The notes below the pieces were generated by a model, which saw only the letters and a program-made list of their open reading frames with translations, was not told where the DNA came from and did not search any database. 64,000 nucleotides of DNA, taken from the NCBI RefSeq assembly GCF_009741265.1, contig NZ_WOWL01000001.1, positions 4,704,652-4,768,651 of the forward strand, given 5' to 3'. Positions within the stretch are counted from its first letter, which is position 1, and each line of letters opens with the position of its first letter. Position numbers and translations under genes: made by a program. This document shows positions 9,047 through 17,685 of the stretch, piece by piece. The stretch comes from Pseudarthrobacter sp. GA104. GTDB lineage: Bacteria > Actinomycetota > Actinomycetes > Actinomycetales > Micrococcaceae.

Positions 9047-10099
9047 TTAGGACAGGCGCGACAGCACTTCGGCGGCGAACTCCACGGTGGTGGCGGTGCC
9101 CTTCAGGTCCGGCGTCGCAGTGCCGTCCGCGAGCGTTCCCTCAAAGGCAGAGGTCAGGGACCGGGCGGCCTCCGCCTCACCGAGATGGTCGAGCATCATT
9201 GCAGCGGCCCACAGAGCGCCCACCGGGTTGGCGATACCCTTGCCCGCAATATCCGGAGCAGAGCCGTGCACGGGCTCGAACATCGACGGGTGCCGCCGCT
9301 CCGGGTTGAGGTTGGCGCTGGGTGCAATGCCGATGGACCCGGCAATACCAGCTACCAGGTCCGAAAGAATGTCCCCGAACAGGTTCGACGCAACGATGGT
9401 CCGGATACTCGTCGGCTTCATCACCAGCCGTGCCGCCAGCGCATCAATGAGCACCTTTTCGACGACGACGCCGGGGAACGCCGTGATTGTCTCCGCCACC
9501 ACCTCATCCCAGAACGGCATGGTGTGGATGATGCCGTTGGACTTTGTTGCGGAGACGAGCCGGCCGCCGCGTTCGGTGGCGACGTTAGCGGCATAGCGCG
9601 CCGCCCGGGCGATACCGCGCCTGGTGAAGACGCTCTCCTGAACCGCGAACTCGCCTTCGGTTCCGGCGCCGAACCTTCCTCCGATCTGGGAATACTCGCC
9701 TTCAACGTTCTCCCGTACCACCACGATGTCCAGGTCCTCGATGCCGGGCATGGCGCCGACGATGCCGGGCAGCAACCGCATGGGCCGGAGGTTGATGTAC
9801 TGGTCGAACTCCCGGCGGATAGGGATGAGGAGCCCCCAAAGGGTGACATCGTCGGGCACGTCCGGTGTCCCGACGGCTCCCAGGTAGATGCCATCACCGC
9901 TGCTCAGCTGCTCTATTCCGTCAACAGGCATCATGCGGCCCGCCTTGCGGTAAAAGTGGCTGTTCCAGTCCCGGACCCGCCACTGGACGTCGAAGCCGTA
10001 CATTCCGGCGACGGCGTCGACGCACTGCATCGCGACGTCGGTGACATCCACGCCAATGCCGTCGCCGGGAATCGCATCGATGACATAACGGCGGCTCAT
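9047..10099 (-). CDS. Tartrate/isopropylmalate-type decarboxylating dehydrogenase
   Basis: About 350 residues of the beta-decarboxylating dehydrogenase family (IPMDH, isocitrate, tartrate, D-malate dehydrogenases). Visible are the GDGIG start motif, the substrate helix FDQYINLRPMRL with its Arg residues, VRENVEGEYS, the catalytic Lys and metal Asp region (NLFGDILSDL), and the NAD-binding block EPVHGSAPDIAGKGIANP. DVTLWGLLIPIRREFDQY resembles tartrate dehydrogenase (TtuC) and D-malate dehydrogenase (DmlA) more than LeuB. Two ATGs are possible, 10105 and 10099; the second has a GGA 5 bases upstream and is given here. Reaction: NAD-dependent oxidation and decarboxylation of a 2-hydroxy acid with a 3-carboxylate. 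Its place beside an aconitase homologue suggests it takes the isomerised acid. Confidence 0.87.
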   Translation of the reverse strand: MSRRYVIDAIPGDGIGVDVTDVAMQCVDAVAGMYGFDVQWRVRDWNSHFYRKAGRMMPVDGIEQLSSGDGIYLGAVGTPDVPDDVTLWGLLIPIRREFDQYINLRPMRLLPGIVGAMPGIEDLDIVVVRENVEGEYSQIGGRFGAGTEGEFAVQESVFTRRGIARAARYAANVATERGGRLVSATKSNGIIHTMPFWDEVVAETITAFPGVVVEKVLIDALAARLVMKPTSIRTIVASNLFGDILSDLVAGIAGSIGIAPSANLNPERRHPSMFEPVHGSAPDIAGKGIANPVGALWAAAMMLDHLGEAEAARSLTSAFEGTLADGTATPDLKGTATTVEFAAEVLSRLS

Positions 10100-10105
10100 G
10101 CGCAT

Positions 10106-10535
10106 CCAATCGTTCGTGGTGTTTAAAGAGCATATGCGGAGGGCCAGGCGCTCCGCCCCAACGAATCACGGCCCGGTTCAAATTAAGGGGCCGGCAATGC
10201 CACAAACCTCCGCTTGTGTCCTCCGCCCGGTAGCACGAGGATGGCGCTTGCCACCGGAGCGCGCCCCGACGCCGTCTCACGCACGGGACAAGACCGGATT
10301 GCTGAACACTCCAAACGAGTCATGGCAGCTGCCCTTTCCGTTTCCGCCCGCCTCGGGCATCGCCCTCTGGCGCATGTGGGCCGGTTCTCGCATTGACGGC
10401 TCACGCCTGAATTCCCGTTTGGGGCTCTGGCGGCCAAAGGGCAGCAGGCGTAGCGTCGATCACAAGGGCAGCCGGGCCGGTGGGCAAGGCCTGTTGGCCA
10501 GTCCGGCAGCATGGGGTTTTCCCAAGGAGGCAGGC
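10106..10535. other. Intergenic gap between divergent dehydrogenase and glucosidase genes
   Basis: About 430 bases. The glucosidase frame stays open backwards through it, but the translated stretch shows no conserved pattern and no ribosome site until 10524. The gap should hold the promoters of both neighbours. I see no clear operator, hairpin or small gene in it. Confidence 0.4.
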
Positions 10536-12686
10536 ATGGCAGGGTGGAACGCCGACACGGCGGCCGGGCCCTTAGGGGCTGGAACAGTCACATTAGTGGA
10601 GGGCTCGTCCTTCTGTATCTCCATGCCGAATGGAGACATCCATCCGGAGCATCCCCACGGCCTTTTCGTCCAGGACACCCGGTATGTTTCCACGTGGGCC
10701 CTGACGGTTAATGGGCAGCCGCTGGAGCCGCTCGCGGCCGAGGTAAAGGAGCCCTACCGTGCCCTTTTCGCAGGACGCGTCCCGCGTTCTGATGGTTATG
10801 CGGACAGTCCCCTTATTATCGAACGGCTGCGCGAAGTGGGTGCGGGCATCCGGGAACAACTCACGGTCCGGAATTTTTCCCTGATACCCATGGAATGCGT
10901 CATCCAGCTGGTGGTTGGGTCGGACTTTGCCGATTTGTTTGAGGTCAAGGAAGCCAGGAACCAGAGGCAATGGGAGGAGCACCGGCGCGCTGACGTTGGA
11001 GTGCTGAGAATCCACGGCCGGTGGAGGGACGTCGAAAAGGACATCGTCATCAATGCTCCCGATGCTGACGTGACCACCGACGCCATTACCTGCCGGGTCA
11101 TAATCCAGCCAAGGTCGGAATGGTCCACGACTGTCATCGCCGTGCCGGCCACGGGAAAGGCCGGCCAGCCAGCCTTCAGCCACACGGGCGGGGAGTTGTC
11201 TCCCAGCGATCGGCGCCACCGGGAATGGGTAGCCAGAATCCCGATGCTGCGGATGGGAAATCCCGCAATCGAACGGACCCTCCAGCGCAGCTACGACGAC
11301 CTGGGAGCGCTGCGAATCGAGGACCCAGACCATCCGGACCGCGTGGTGGTGGCCGCCGGAGCGCCCTGGTTCATGACCATTTTCGGCCGAGATTCGCTCT
11401 GGGCCTCTGAAATGGCGCTTCCGGTGGACCCCTCCCTGGCGCTGGGCACGCTGCAGACATTGGCCGACCGCCAGGGAACCGTCGTTGATCCCGTCAGCGA
11501 AGAGGAACCTGGCAAAATCCTCCACGAAGTAAGGCTCGATGTCTCAAGCGGGCTCTCCCTGGGCGGAAAATCCACCTACTACGGCAGCGTGGACGCCACC
11601 CCTTTGTTCGTTGACGTCCTGGGGGCCGTCAGCCGCTGGGGATTTGCCAAGGAAACCATCAACGCATTGCTGCCCCATGCGGACCGGGCACTGGAATGGA
11701 TCCGCGACTACGGCGACAAAGACGGCGACGGTTTCGTCGAATACCAGCGGCTCAACCCCAATGGCCTGATCAACCAAGGGTGGAAAGACTCGTGGGACGG
11801 CATAAATTTCGCCGACGGGCGGCTGGCGGAGCCGCCTATCGCGCTCTGCGAAGTCCAGGCCTATGTCTTCGCTGCATACTTGGCCCGGGCATGGATGGCA
11901 TACGACGCTGGCGACTATGAGGTCGGAGACACTTACGCTGACCGCGCAGCCGTCCTGAAGAAGCGGTTCAACGAGGAGTTTTGGATACCCGAACGCGGCT
12001 ACTACGCCGTCGCCCTCGACGGGAAAAAGCAAAAAGTCGACGCATGTGCCTCCAACATGGGCCATTGCCTGTGGTTGGGACTAGTGGACGAGGACAAGGC
12101 CGCGCAGGTGGCCGGGCACCTGATGTCCCCGGAGATGTTCAGTGGCTGGGGTATCCGCACGCTCGCAAGCGACATGGGCGCCTATAACCCCGCCAGCTAC
12201 CACAACGGTTCCGTGTGGCCGCACGACAACGCGATCATCCAGGCGGGCCTGGTCCGGTACGGGTTCGTGGAGGAGGCACAGCGGATCTCCACGGCGCTCC
12301 TGGAAGCTGCCGACTTTTCCGGCGGCCGATTGCCGGAACTTTTCTGCGGGTTCAGCCGCGACCAGTTCACCGAACCCGTCCCCTATCCCACCGCGTGCTC
12401 GCCCCAGGCATGGGCAGCGACCTCACCGATCCTGCTGCTAACCAGCCTGATGCGCTACGACGCCCACGTCTCCCGCGGCGGAGTCTGGCTGGACCCCGTA
12501 CTGCCGAAATCCTACGGCGACCTTCAGATCACCAACGCGCCGCTGGGCAGCAACCACGTCACCATCAACATCACAAACGCAGTCCCCAGCATGGAGGGCC
12601 TACCCGAAGGAATAACCTTCCACCGAGGGCACCGTCCCTGGATCACCGAGCTCGTAGAACAAGCCAGCCGAGACCGCAGAACCTGA
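10536..12686 (+). CDS. Amylo-alpha-1,6-glucosidase / glycogen debranching-type protein
   Basis: A 716-residue cytoplasmic protein with an N-terminal bacterial debranching-enzyme domain (GLFVQDTRYVSTW near residues 50-62) and a C-terminal (alpha/alpha)6-barrel. Barrel markers are FGRDSLWASEM, DKDGDGFVEYQR, QGWKDSWDG and SVWPHDNAI, the last two around the expected catalytic acids. Homologues are annotated as amylo-alpha-1,6-glucosidases and often sit with trehalose or compatible-solute genes. Start ATG 10536 is chosen because AAGGAGG ends 5 bases before it; earlier in-frame starts would add 146 non-conserved residues. The gene stands alone and ends before the hairpin at 12779-12818. No link to either neighbouring pathway is obvious. 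Confidence 0.82.
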   Translation: MAGWNADTAAGPLGAGTVTLVEGSSFCISMPNGDIHPEHPHGLFVQDTRYVSTWALTVNGQPLEPLAAEVKEPYRALFAGRVPRSDGYADSPLIIERLREVGAGIREQLTVRNFSLIPMECVIQLVVGSDFADLFEVKEARNQRQWEEHRRADVGVLRIHGRWRDVEKDIVINAPDADVTTDAITCRVIIQPRSEWSTTVIAVPATGKAGQPAFSHTGGELSPSDRRHREWVARIPMLRMGNPAIERTLQRSYDDLGALRIEDPDHPDRVVVAAGAPWFMTIFGRDSLWASEMALPVDPSLALGTLQTLADRQGTVVDPVSEEEPGKILHEVRLDVSSGLSLGGKSTYYGSVDATPLFVDVLGAVSRWGFAKETINALLPHADRALEWIRDYGDKDGDGFVEYQRLNPNGLINQGWKDSWDGINFADGRLAEPPIALCEVQAYVFAAYLARAWMAYDAGDYEVGDTYADRAAVLKKRFNEEFWIPERGYYAVALDGKKQKVDACASNMGHCLWLGLVDEDKAAQVAGHLMSPEMFSGWGIRTLASDMGAYNPASYHNGSVWPHDNAIIQAGLVRYGFVEEAQRISTALLEAADFSGGRLPELFCGFSRDQFTEPVPYPTACSPQAWAATSPILLLTSLMRYDAHVSRGGVWLDPVLPKSYGDLQITNAPLGSNHVTINITNAVPSMEGLPEGITFHRGHRPWITELVEQASRDRRT

Positions 12687-12778
12687 CGAATAGGGCCAGG
12701 AGGATCGACAATCCGGCTACATTTCCAGCCGAAGGTCCGGGTTGTTGTGTCGGTTGTCCCATCTTTTCTCATCGTTCT

Positions 12779-12818
12779 GGACAGGAACGGCCGGCGTGAC
12801 CGCCGGCCGTTCCTGTCC
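12779..12818. terminator. Perfect 18-bp hairpin between convergent genes
   Basis: The arms 12779-12796 and 12801-12818 are exact reverse complements (core AACGGCCGGCG) with a TGAC loop. It lies between the glucosidase (+) and the secreted sialidase (-), so it can serve as a terminator for both directions. Confidence 0.85.
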
Positions 12819-12845
12819 ACTCTGTTCTCCTTGAATTCTGGCCGG

Positions 12846-15803
12846 TTATCCCTTCGGGGTCACCTGCAGCCTGTCAAAGGAGGCCTGTTTGCCGTCCTGG
12901 TCGAGGACCACGACGTCGTCGCGTCCGTTCTGGACGTCAGCCGGCAGGATGAACTCCACAGTGTTGTGAGTGGTGGGGAAGAACCAACCGATGCGCTGGC
13001 TGTGCTTGTTGAGGTAGACGTAGTACCACTGGCCGTATTCGAGGCCGTTGAGGACCACTTTCTGGCCGTTGCGGTATTTCTCCGCGGTGCCCAGATCGAA
13101 CGGCGGAAGCTGTTCCTCAAGGTCCTGCACGGTCAGCGCCGGAACGGTTTCCGGGCGCGCCGGCTGCAGGTCCAGGACGGTTTCGCCGCCGGCCAGCATT
13201 GCGGAGATCTGCTGTGCACCGTTGGCGGCGGTGACCTCGAACTCCACAGCCCCCAGCCGTCCGGCGGCGATGTCGGCAGCGGTCAGGACGTAGTCGCGGG
13301 TTGTCGTTACGGTGGCGCCCACCCCCAGGCCCGGTTCGTGGATGGCAGCGTCGGGGGCACTCAGTTCCGTCAGGGAGACATTTCCGGCGTTGCCCAGGGT
13401 GTAGGTGTAGGTGACGGTGTCGCCTGCAGAGGCATACCGGTCCCCGTCGGTGTCCTTCCACTCCGTTGCTACGGTGCCCTCAAGCCGTGCATCACGGACC
13501 TTGAGGTCCACTTCCCCGCCATCAACGGCGTAGGTCCGCGCAGACTGGCCGGAAGAACTGACCTCCCACGTGGTGGCCGGAACAAAGAAGCCCTGCTCGG
13601 CTTCCGCCGCGGTGACTTCATGCCGCGGCGTGGTGCAGGCGTAGCTCTGGCCGGCGGGCAGCACACCGTAGCGGCAGTTGCCGGGGCCTTCAGGGACAAA
13701 GGGGCTGAAATTTCCGGCCGTGGGAACGACCTTCTCCGTCAGCGGGCTGGTGTTGGTCACATTGAATGTGTAGGGAAAGGCTTCCCCGGCGGTGTAGGGC
13801 TGGGTGGCCAGGTCACGGCCGGCATCGTTCCGGGTGCCGCTGATGTCCGCTGCAACCAGTCCGTCCCGTAACGCAACGGCCGCACCGGTAAACGTGACTG
13901 TCTTGGTGAGGGATGGCGTCGAGCTGGCCGTGATGGTGAAGCTCGCCTGGGGAACAAAGTAGCCGCGTGCGATGTCCTCGGCCGTCAGCGTGTGCTTTGC
14001 CGTGGTGCAGTTGTAGCTTGAACCGGCGGCAAGGTTGTTGTACCGGCAGTTCGGAGCCGACGGCGGAAGGAAGCCGGCGTCGAAGGTGCCGGATACGGGC
14101 ACCGAGTTCGCCGTGACGTTGGCCGTGCTCCTGACGTTGAACGAGTAGCCCAGCGCCTCGCCCTCACGGTAAGGGTTGGCGATGACGTCCCTGGCAGGTG
14201 CGGATCCTGCGACGGAGAGGCCTACCTGCGGCGCCACCGGAACGGTGGCCGTGAAGGTGTGCTGCGAGACCCGGCCGTCCGACGTCGTAAAGGCCGCGTT
14301 GAGGTTTTGCGGACCGCTGGCGCTGGTTGAGGCGGTCAGGTCGACGTTGACGGTCACCGAGGCGCCGGGCGCGACGTCGGGCACGGGAACCGTGGCGGCG
14401 GACCAGCCGCTGGGGGTGTAGACCGTGGCGTTCGCGCCCGAGAGCGTGGCGGCTTCCTGGTTGGTGATGGTGACAGGGACCTGCTGGGTGGCACCGGGTG
14501 CGGTGGTGACAGCCGGCACTGACAGCGGAGCGCAGGCGTAGTTCAACCACGCGTCGTCGAACCTGGAGAACGTGATGTTGTCCGTGTAGTTGCCCTCGTA
14601 AAGGACCCCGAACTGCCCGTCTTCCAGCCGGGTCACGGTGGAATAGGCGGAGAAGCCCGGACGGATGGTGCGGACCCCCGGCCAGGTCGCTCCGTCGTCA
14701 CACGAAATCCTTGCCGATACGTTCTCCCGGCCGGTCTTGGAATTGGAGTTGGTGAAGATCAGTTTCCTGGCCTCAGCGGATCCTTCCGCTGCCGCAGGAT
14801 ACATCCGGGCGATGGCTCCGTTGTTGGCCGGGTCCGGAAGTTCCGTGTCCTGCGTTACCGGGCCGTAAGTGGCGCCCCCGTCGGTGGAGATCGCCACCTT
14901 GCGGTAGCCCTGGTTGGCGTTGTCGCGGGAGTTCAAGAGGACCCGGCCGTCCGAAAGTTCCACGGTTTTGTTTTCATCCATGCGGTCACCCACGTTGGCA
15001 CCCTTGTGCCAGGTGGCCCCGTGGTCATCCGAGAAGACGCTGTAGGCCTGGATCTTATTGGTGCCGTCAGCTTGCCTGACATCCCCGGCGTACTGCTGGA
15101 TCAGGCGGCCCTTGTACTGGCCGTACTTGAGCTGGATCCCCTCGCCGGAAGACGCAAAGTTGGATCGGATGTCACCTGCTGCGGGGTTCGTCTTGTTGGT
15201 GCCCGGCTTCGTGACGCTGGTAATCAGCCGCGGTTGGCTCCAGGTGACGCCGCCGTCGGAGGACTCGATCACGGCGGAGGATATGACAGTGCGGTCGGCA
15301 TCGTCGTTTCCGTACTGGCTGCCGAAGAAGCCCTGGTCCTTGGAGTAGACGAAGAAGGTGAACACCTTGCCGGTCTCGGCATCAAAAATGTAGGAGGGGT
15401 CACTGTAGCCGTACTTGGGGGTGGTGGCATTGCCGGTGTGGCCCGCAGCGATGACCTGCACGGGACCCCAGGTGCGGCCGCCGTCGGTGCTGCGCCGCTG
15501 CACGATCGAGTTGGGGTTCGGGGCGTCGGCGGCGCTTCCCGGCCTGCCGTCCCAGGAGGCCAGGACAACACCGTTTCCCAGGTATGTCATGGCCGGGATC
15601 CGGTAGAAGAAGTTGCTGGCGGTCCGGTCTGCCGCCAGGTTCATTTCCGAAAAGGTCCCGGGAGGTGCCATGGGGCTGTTCGGCGGGATGGGGGCGGCTC
15701 CGGCAGGAACGGCTCCGGCCAGCAGGGCAAGGGCCAAGGCCGCTGTTCCTGCACTCCTTCCCACCACTGCTGCGCGTCTGGTTCTTCTTTTGGTGGAACC
15801 CAA
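12846..15803 (-). CDS. Secreted exo-alpha-sialidase with modular C-terminus
   Basis: A 985-residue glycoside hydrolase 33-type sialidase that releases sialic acid from glycoconjugates outside the cell. A signal peptide covers about residues 1-36 (twin basic start, AALALALLAGAVPAGAAP). The catalytic propeller (about 50-430) has FYRIPAM, the first Arg of the triad, Asp-box repeats STDGGRTW, SSDGGVTW, SDDHGATW and STDGGATY, the acid-rich ASWDGRPG, and VLYEGNY near the nucleophile Tyr. Then comes a NEW3-like domain (TITNQEAATLSG) and three related beta modules, each with an AGxxxxYTF-type opening and a TAED/TAAE turn, two of them with paired Cys (NCRY...CTT). The C-terminal 70 residues are different. 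There is no LPXTG sorting signal, so it is probably released. Start is TTG 15803 with AAAGGA 8 bases upstream. Confidence 0.92.
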   Translation of the reverse strand: MGSTKRRTRRAAVVGRSAGTAALALALLAGAVPAGAAPIPPNSPMAPPGTFSEMNLAADRTASNFFYRIPAMTYLGNGVVLASWDGRPGSAADAPNPNSIVQRRSTDGGRTWGPVQVIAAGHTGNATTPKYGYSDPSYIFDAETGKVFTFFVYSKDQGFFGSQYGNDDADRTVISSAVIESSDGGVTWSQPRLITSVTKPGTNKTNPAAGDIRSNFASSGEGIQLKYGQYKGRLIQQYAGDVRQADGTNKIQAYSVFSDDHGATWHKGANVGDRMDENKTVELSDGRVLLNSRDNANQGYRKVAISTDGGATYGPVTQDTELPDPANNGAIARMYPAAAEGSAEARKLIFTNSNSKTGRENVSARISCDDGATWPGVRTIRPGFSAYSTVTRLEDGQFGVLYEGNYTDNITFSRFDDAWLNYACAPLSVPAVTTAPGATQQVPVTITNQEAATLSGANATVYTPSGWSAATVPVPDVAPGASVTVNVDLTASTSASGPQNLNAAFTTSDGRVSQHTFTATVPVAPQVGLSVAGSAPARDVIANPYREGEALGYSFNVRSTANVTANSVPVSGTFDAGFLPPSAPNCRYNNLAAGSSYNCTTAKHTLTAEDIARGYFVPQASFTITASSTPSLTKTVTFTGAAVALRDGLVAADISGTRNDAGRDLATQPYTAGEAFPYTFNVTNTSPLTEKVVPTAGNFSPFVPEGPGNCRYGVLPAGQSYACTTPRHEVTAAEAEQGFFVPATTWEVSSSGQSARTYAVDGGEVDLKVRDARLEGTVATEWKDTDGDRYASAGDTVTYTYTLGNAGNVSLTELSAPDAAIHEPGLGVGATVTTTRDYVLTAADIAAGRLGAVEFEVTAANGAQQISAMLAGGETVLDLQPARPETVPALTVQDLEEQLPPFDLGTAEKYRNGQKVVLNGLEYGQWYYVYLNKHSQRIGWFFPTTHNTVEFILPADVQNGRDDVVVLDQDGKQASFDRLQVTPKG

Positions 15804-15888
15804 ATTAGATGTCCTTTCGGGGTGCCCGCTGCATTTGCGGGCCTGGTGAGGTGACCGTCGGGAGAGGCAAAAATCTACACCTTCTACA

Positions 15889-15900
15889 TACGACGTCCTA
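15889..15900. promoter_or_regulatory. Putative NanR operator A, sialidase divergon
   Basis: TACGACGTCCTA, 10 of 12 matches to the near-palindrome TAGGACGTCCTA found at four places in this cluster. It stands between the two divergent sialidase genes, next to a possible -10 (TAGATT, minus strand, near 15872-15877) for the secreted sialidase. Confidence 0.55.
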
Positions 15901-15929
15901 CCACCGTATAGTGGTCGGCTTCACATTGC

Positions 15930-15952
15930 TAGACTTAAGGGGTGACGTCCTA
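15930..15952 (+). promoter_or_regulatory. Leaderless promoter and putative NanR operator B
   Basis: TAGACT (15930-15935) fits the actinobacterial -10 pattern TANNNT and ends 6 bases before the GTG start at 15942, so transcription would begin at the start codon. GGTGACGTCCTA (15941-15952) overlaps that start; it shares GACGTCCTACATC with operator C at 18660. A repressor bound here would cover the transcription start. Confidence 0.5.
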
Positions 15953-17633
15953 CATCTTCCCTCATGTCCCCCGACTCCCAGATGCCGTCCCGGCCGTGGA
16001 GCACGTCCTCGCCACCCGCGGCACCGGCGGCTACCGGCAGTACCGCATCCCGGCCCTCGCCGTCACCGCACAAGGAACCCTGCTGGCCGCCTACGATGGC
16101 CGGCCCAACCTTGATGACCTGCCAAGCCCCATTGACCTGCTGCTCCGCCGCAGCACGGACAGCGGCCGCACATGGGGCAAGCAGGCCGTGGTCCGCACGG
16201 GAAAAGGCCTCGAGGGTTTCGGGGATCCGAGCCTGCTGGTGGACATGGAAACGCAGCGCATCTTTCTCTTCCATGCGGCGGGCACCCGGGCGGGATTCTT
16301 CGAAGCCACCGCGGGCCACGATCCGGACGATGAGTACGTCCAGCACTGCGATCTCAGCTTCTCCGACGACGACGGCCTGACCTGGCAGCACCGCAGGATC
16401 ACCAGCCAACTGAAGAACAGTACTGACCGCCCGGTCACGGGAATCTTTGCTGCTGCCGGCCAGGGCATCCAAATCCATTCAGGGCCTTTTGCGGGCCGGC
16501 TGGTGCAGCAGTTCGTTGTCCTCTGCGAGGGCACCATCATGGCCGCCTCCGCGTACAGCGATGACCACGGAGACTCCTGGACCCTCGGCCAGCCTGTTGG
16601 TGAGTGTACGCACGGCTTCAGCCCCAACGAAAACAAGGTGGTTGCACTGGCGGACGGCCGCCTCCTGCTGCACAGCCGCGGCACGCCGCGCCGCCTGGCA
16701 GCAACATCAGACGACGGCGGGGCCACCTGGAGTGCGCTTAGTCCCGTTGAGGAGCTTCCGGATCCGAGCGACAACGGTTCCCTTGTCCGTTTCGACGGCC
16801 TGCCCAATGTGGCCGGCCGGGCGGACGGCGCCACCGACTCGTGGCTGCTGGCCACCAACAACCACGACACGGCCCTGCGGCGGAACACTGTACTCAGCCT
16901 GTCGCCGGACAACGGCCGCACCTGGCCAACGAAACTGGTCCTGTGCCCGGGAAGCTCCGCGTACTCGACGGCAGCGCGTCTCCCCGACGGCAATATCGGC
17001 GTCCTGTATGAGCGGCAGGGTTACCGGGAGATCGTATTCGCCTCCGTGCCGCCGGAGCAGCTCACGCAACAACATGCTGCGCCTCCCGAGATTTCGCCCT
17101 GGGAGGAACCTGGACTGGTATTCGATATGGAACTCCGTTCCATCACCCCCGGACGCCCGGCAGCCTGGCTCAACGCGGGTGATTTCCACGTCATGCCTGC
17201 CAATACGGGAGGCTGGAACGTCCATACCTGGAAGGAGATCGGCCAGGGCTACTCCGACGAATCAGCGCAAGTTATCGGCACCCGGGAGGCACAGGACCTG
17301 AACTACGGCCCTGTCACACCCGGTTACAGGGCCGGTGACATCCTGGCTTTCACCGGCAGGGCACGCAATCGCGGCACTCTCCCAGTGACCGAGATGCGCC
17401 TGGACGGCCCGGGCGCGGATGCGTTCCCCGCTGCGGATCTCCTGCCCGGGGCGGAAGCGCTCTACTTCACTCCCACGCACACCGTGACCGAAGCCGAGGT
17501 AGAGCGAGGGTCCGTAGAAGTGGCGTACACGGTCGAGGGAGTCGTGGGCGGTTCCCGCCACCGCACGTCCCAGACCTTTCATTTCGATACTGCAACAGGG
17601 GCGGTCCGCGTCGAACACAGGCCTTGGTCGTGA
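15942..17633 (+). CDS. Sialidase without signal peptide (probably intracellular)
   Basis: A 563-residue GH33-type sialidase. The propeller has QYRIPALAV (first Arg of the triad), LAAYDGRPN, Asp boxes STDSGRTW, SDDDGLTW, SDDHGDSW, SDDGGATW and SPDNGRTW, LHSRGTPRR, and VLYERQGY. About 130 C-terminal residues repeat the beta module of the secreted sialidase (YRAGDILAF, then HTVTEAEVERG). There is no signal peptide: the protein opens with MTSYIFPHVP. It may therefore act in the cytoplasm on imported sialyl-oligosaccharides or on lactone/anhydro forms. It diverges from the secreted sialidase, and both promoters carry the proposed NanR site. The GTG start seems to be at the transcript end; an AAGGG abuts it but is too close for a normal ribosome site. 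Confidence 0.9.
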   Translation: MTSYIFPHVPRLPDAVPAVEHVLATRGTGGYRQYRIPALAVTAQGTLLAAYDGRPNLDDLPSPIDLLLRRSTDSGRTWGKQAVVRTGKGLEGFGDPSLLVDMETQRIFLFHAAGTRAGFFEATAGHDPDDEYVQHCDLSFSDDDGLTWQHRRITSQLKNSTDRPVTGIFAAAGQGIQIHSGPFAGRLVQQFVVLCEGTIMAASAYSDDHGDSWTLGQPVGECTHGFSPNENKVVALADGRLLLHSRGTPRRLAATSDDGGATWSALSPVEELPDPSDNGSLVRFDGLPNVAGRADGATDSWLLATNNHDTALRRNTVLSLSPDNGRTWPTKLVLCPGSSAYSTAARLPDGNIGVLYERQGYREIVFASVPPEQLTQQHAAPPEISPWEEPGLVFDMELRSITPGRPAAWLNAGDFHVMPANTGGWNVHTWKEIGQGYSDESAQVIGTREAQDLNYGPVTPGYRAGDILAFTGRARNRGTLPVTEMRLDGPGADAFPAADLLPGAEALYFTPTHTVTEAEVERGSVEVAYTVEGVVGGSRHRTSQTFHFDTATGAVRVEHRPWS

Positions 17634-17634
17634 C

Positions 17635-17649
17635 CGGCTTCGGGCCGGA
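17635..17649. terminator. Weak hairpin between convergent genes
   Basis: CCGGC (17635-17639) and GCCGG (17645-17649) with a TTCGG loop, placed between the sialidase stop (17633) and the end of the DUF4862-like gene (17686). It is short and has no T-run, so it is only a candidate. Confidence 0.25.
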
Positions 17650-17685
17650 CCGTCACTGATCTGCAGTTACGGCACTCCATCCCGG

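Noticed and set aside
8762..10126. Plus-strand frame of 454 codons through the MFS end and the dehydrogenase
   Set aside because: It starts inside the MFS gene, crosses into the antisense of the dehydrogenase and shows no family pattern.
10098..10535. Longer N-terminus for the glucosidase
   Set aside because: 146 extra residues without conservation, overlapping the divergent promoter; a strong AAGGAGG marks ATG 10536.
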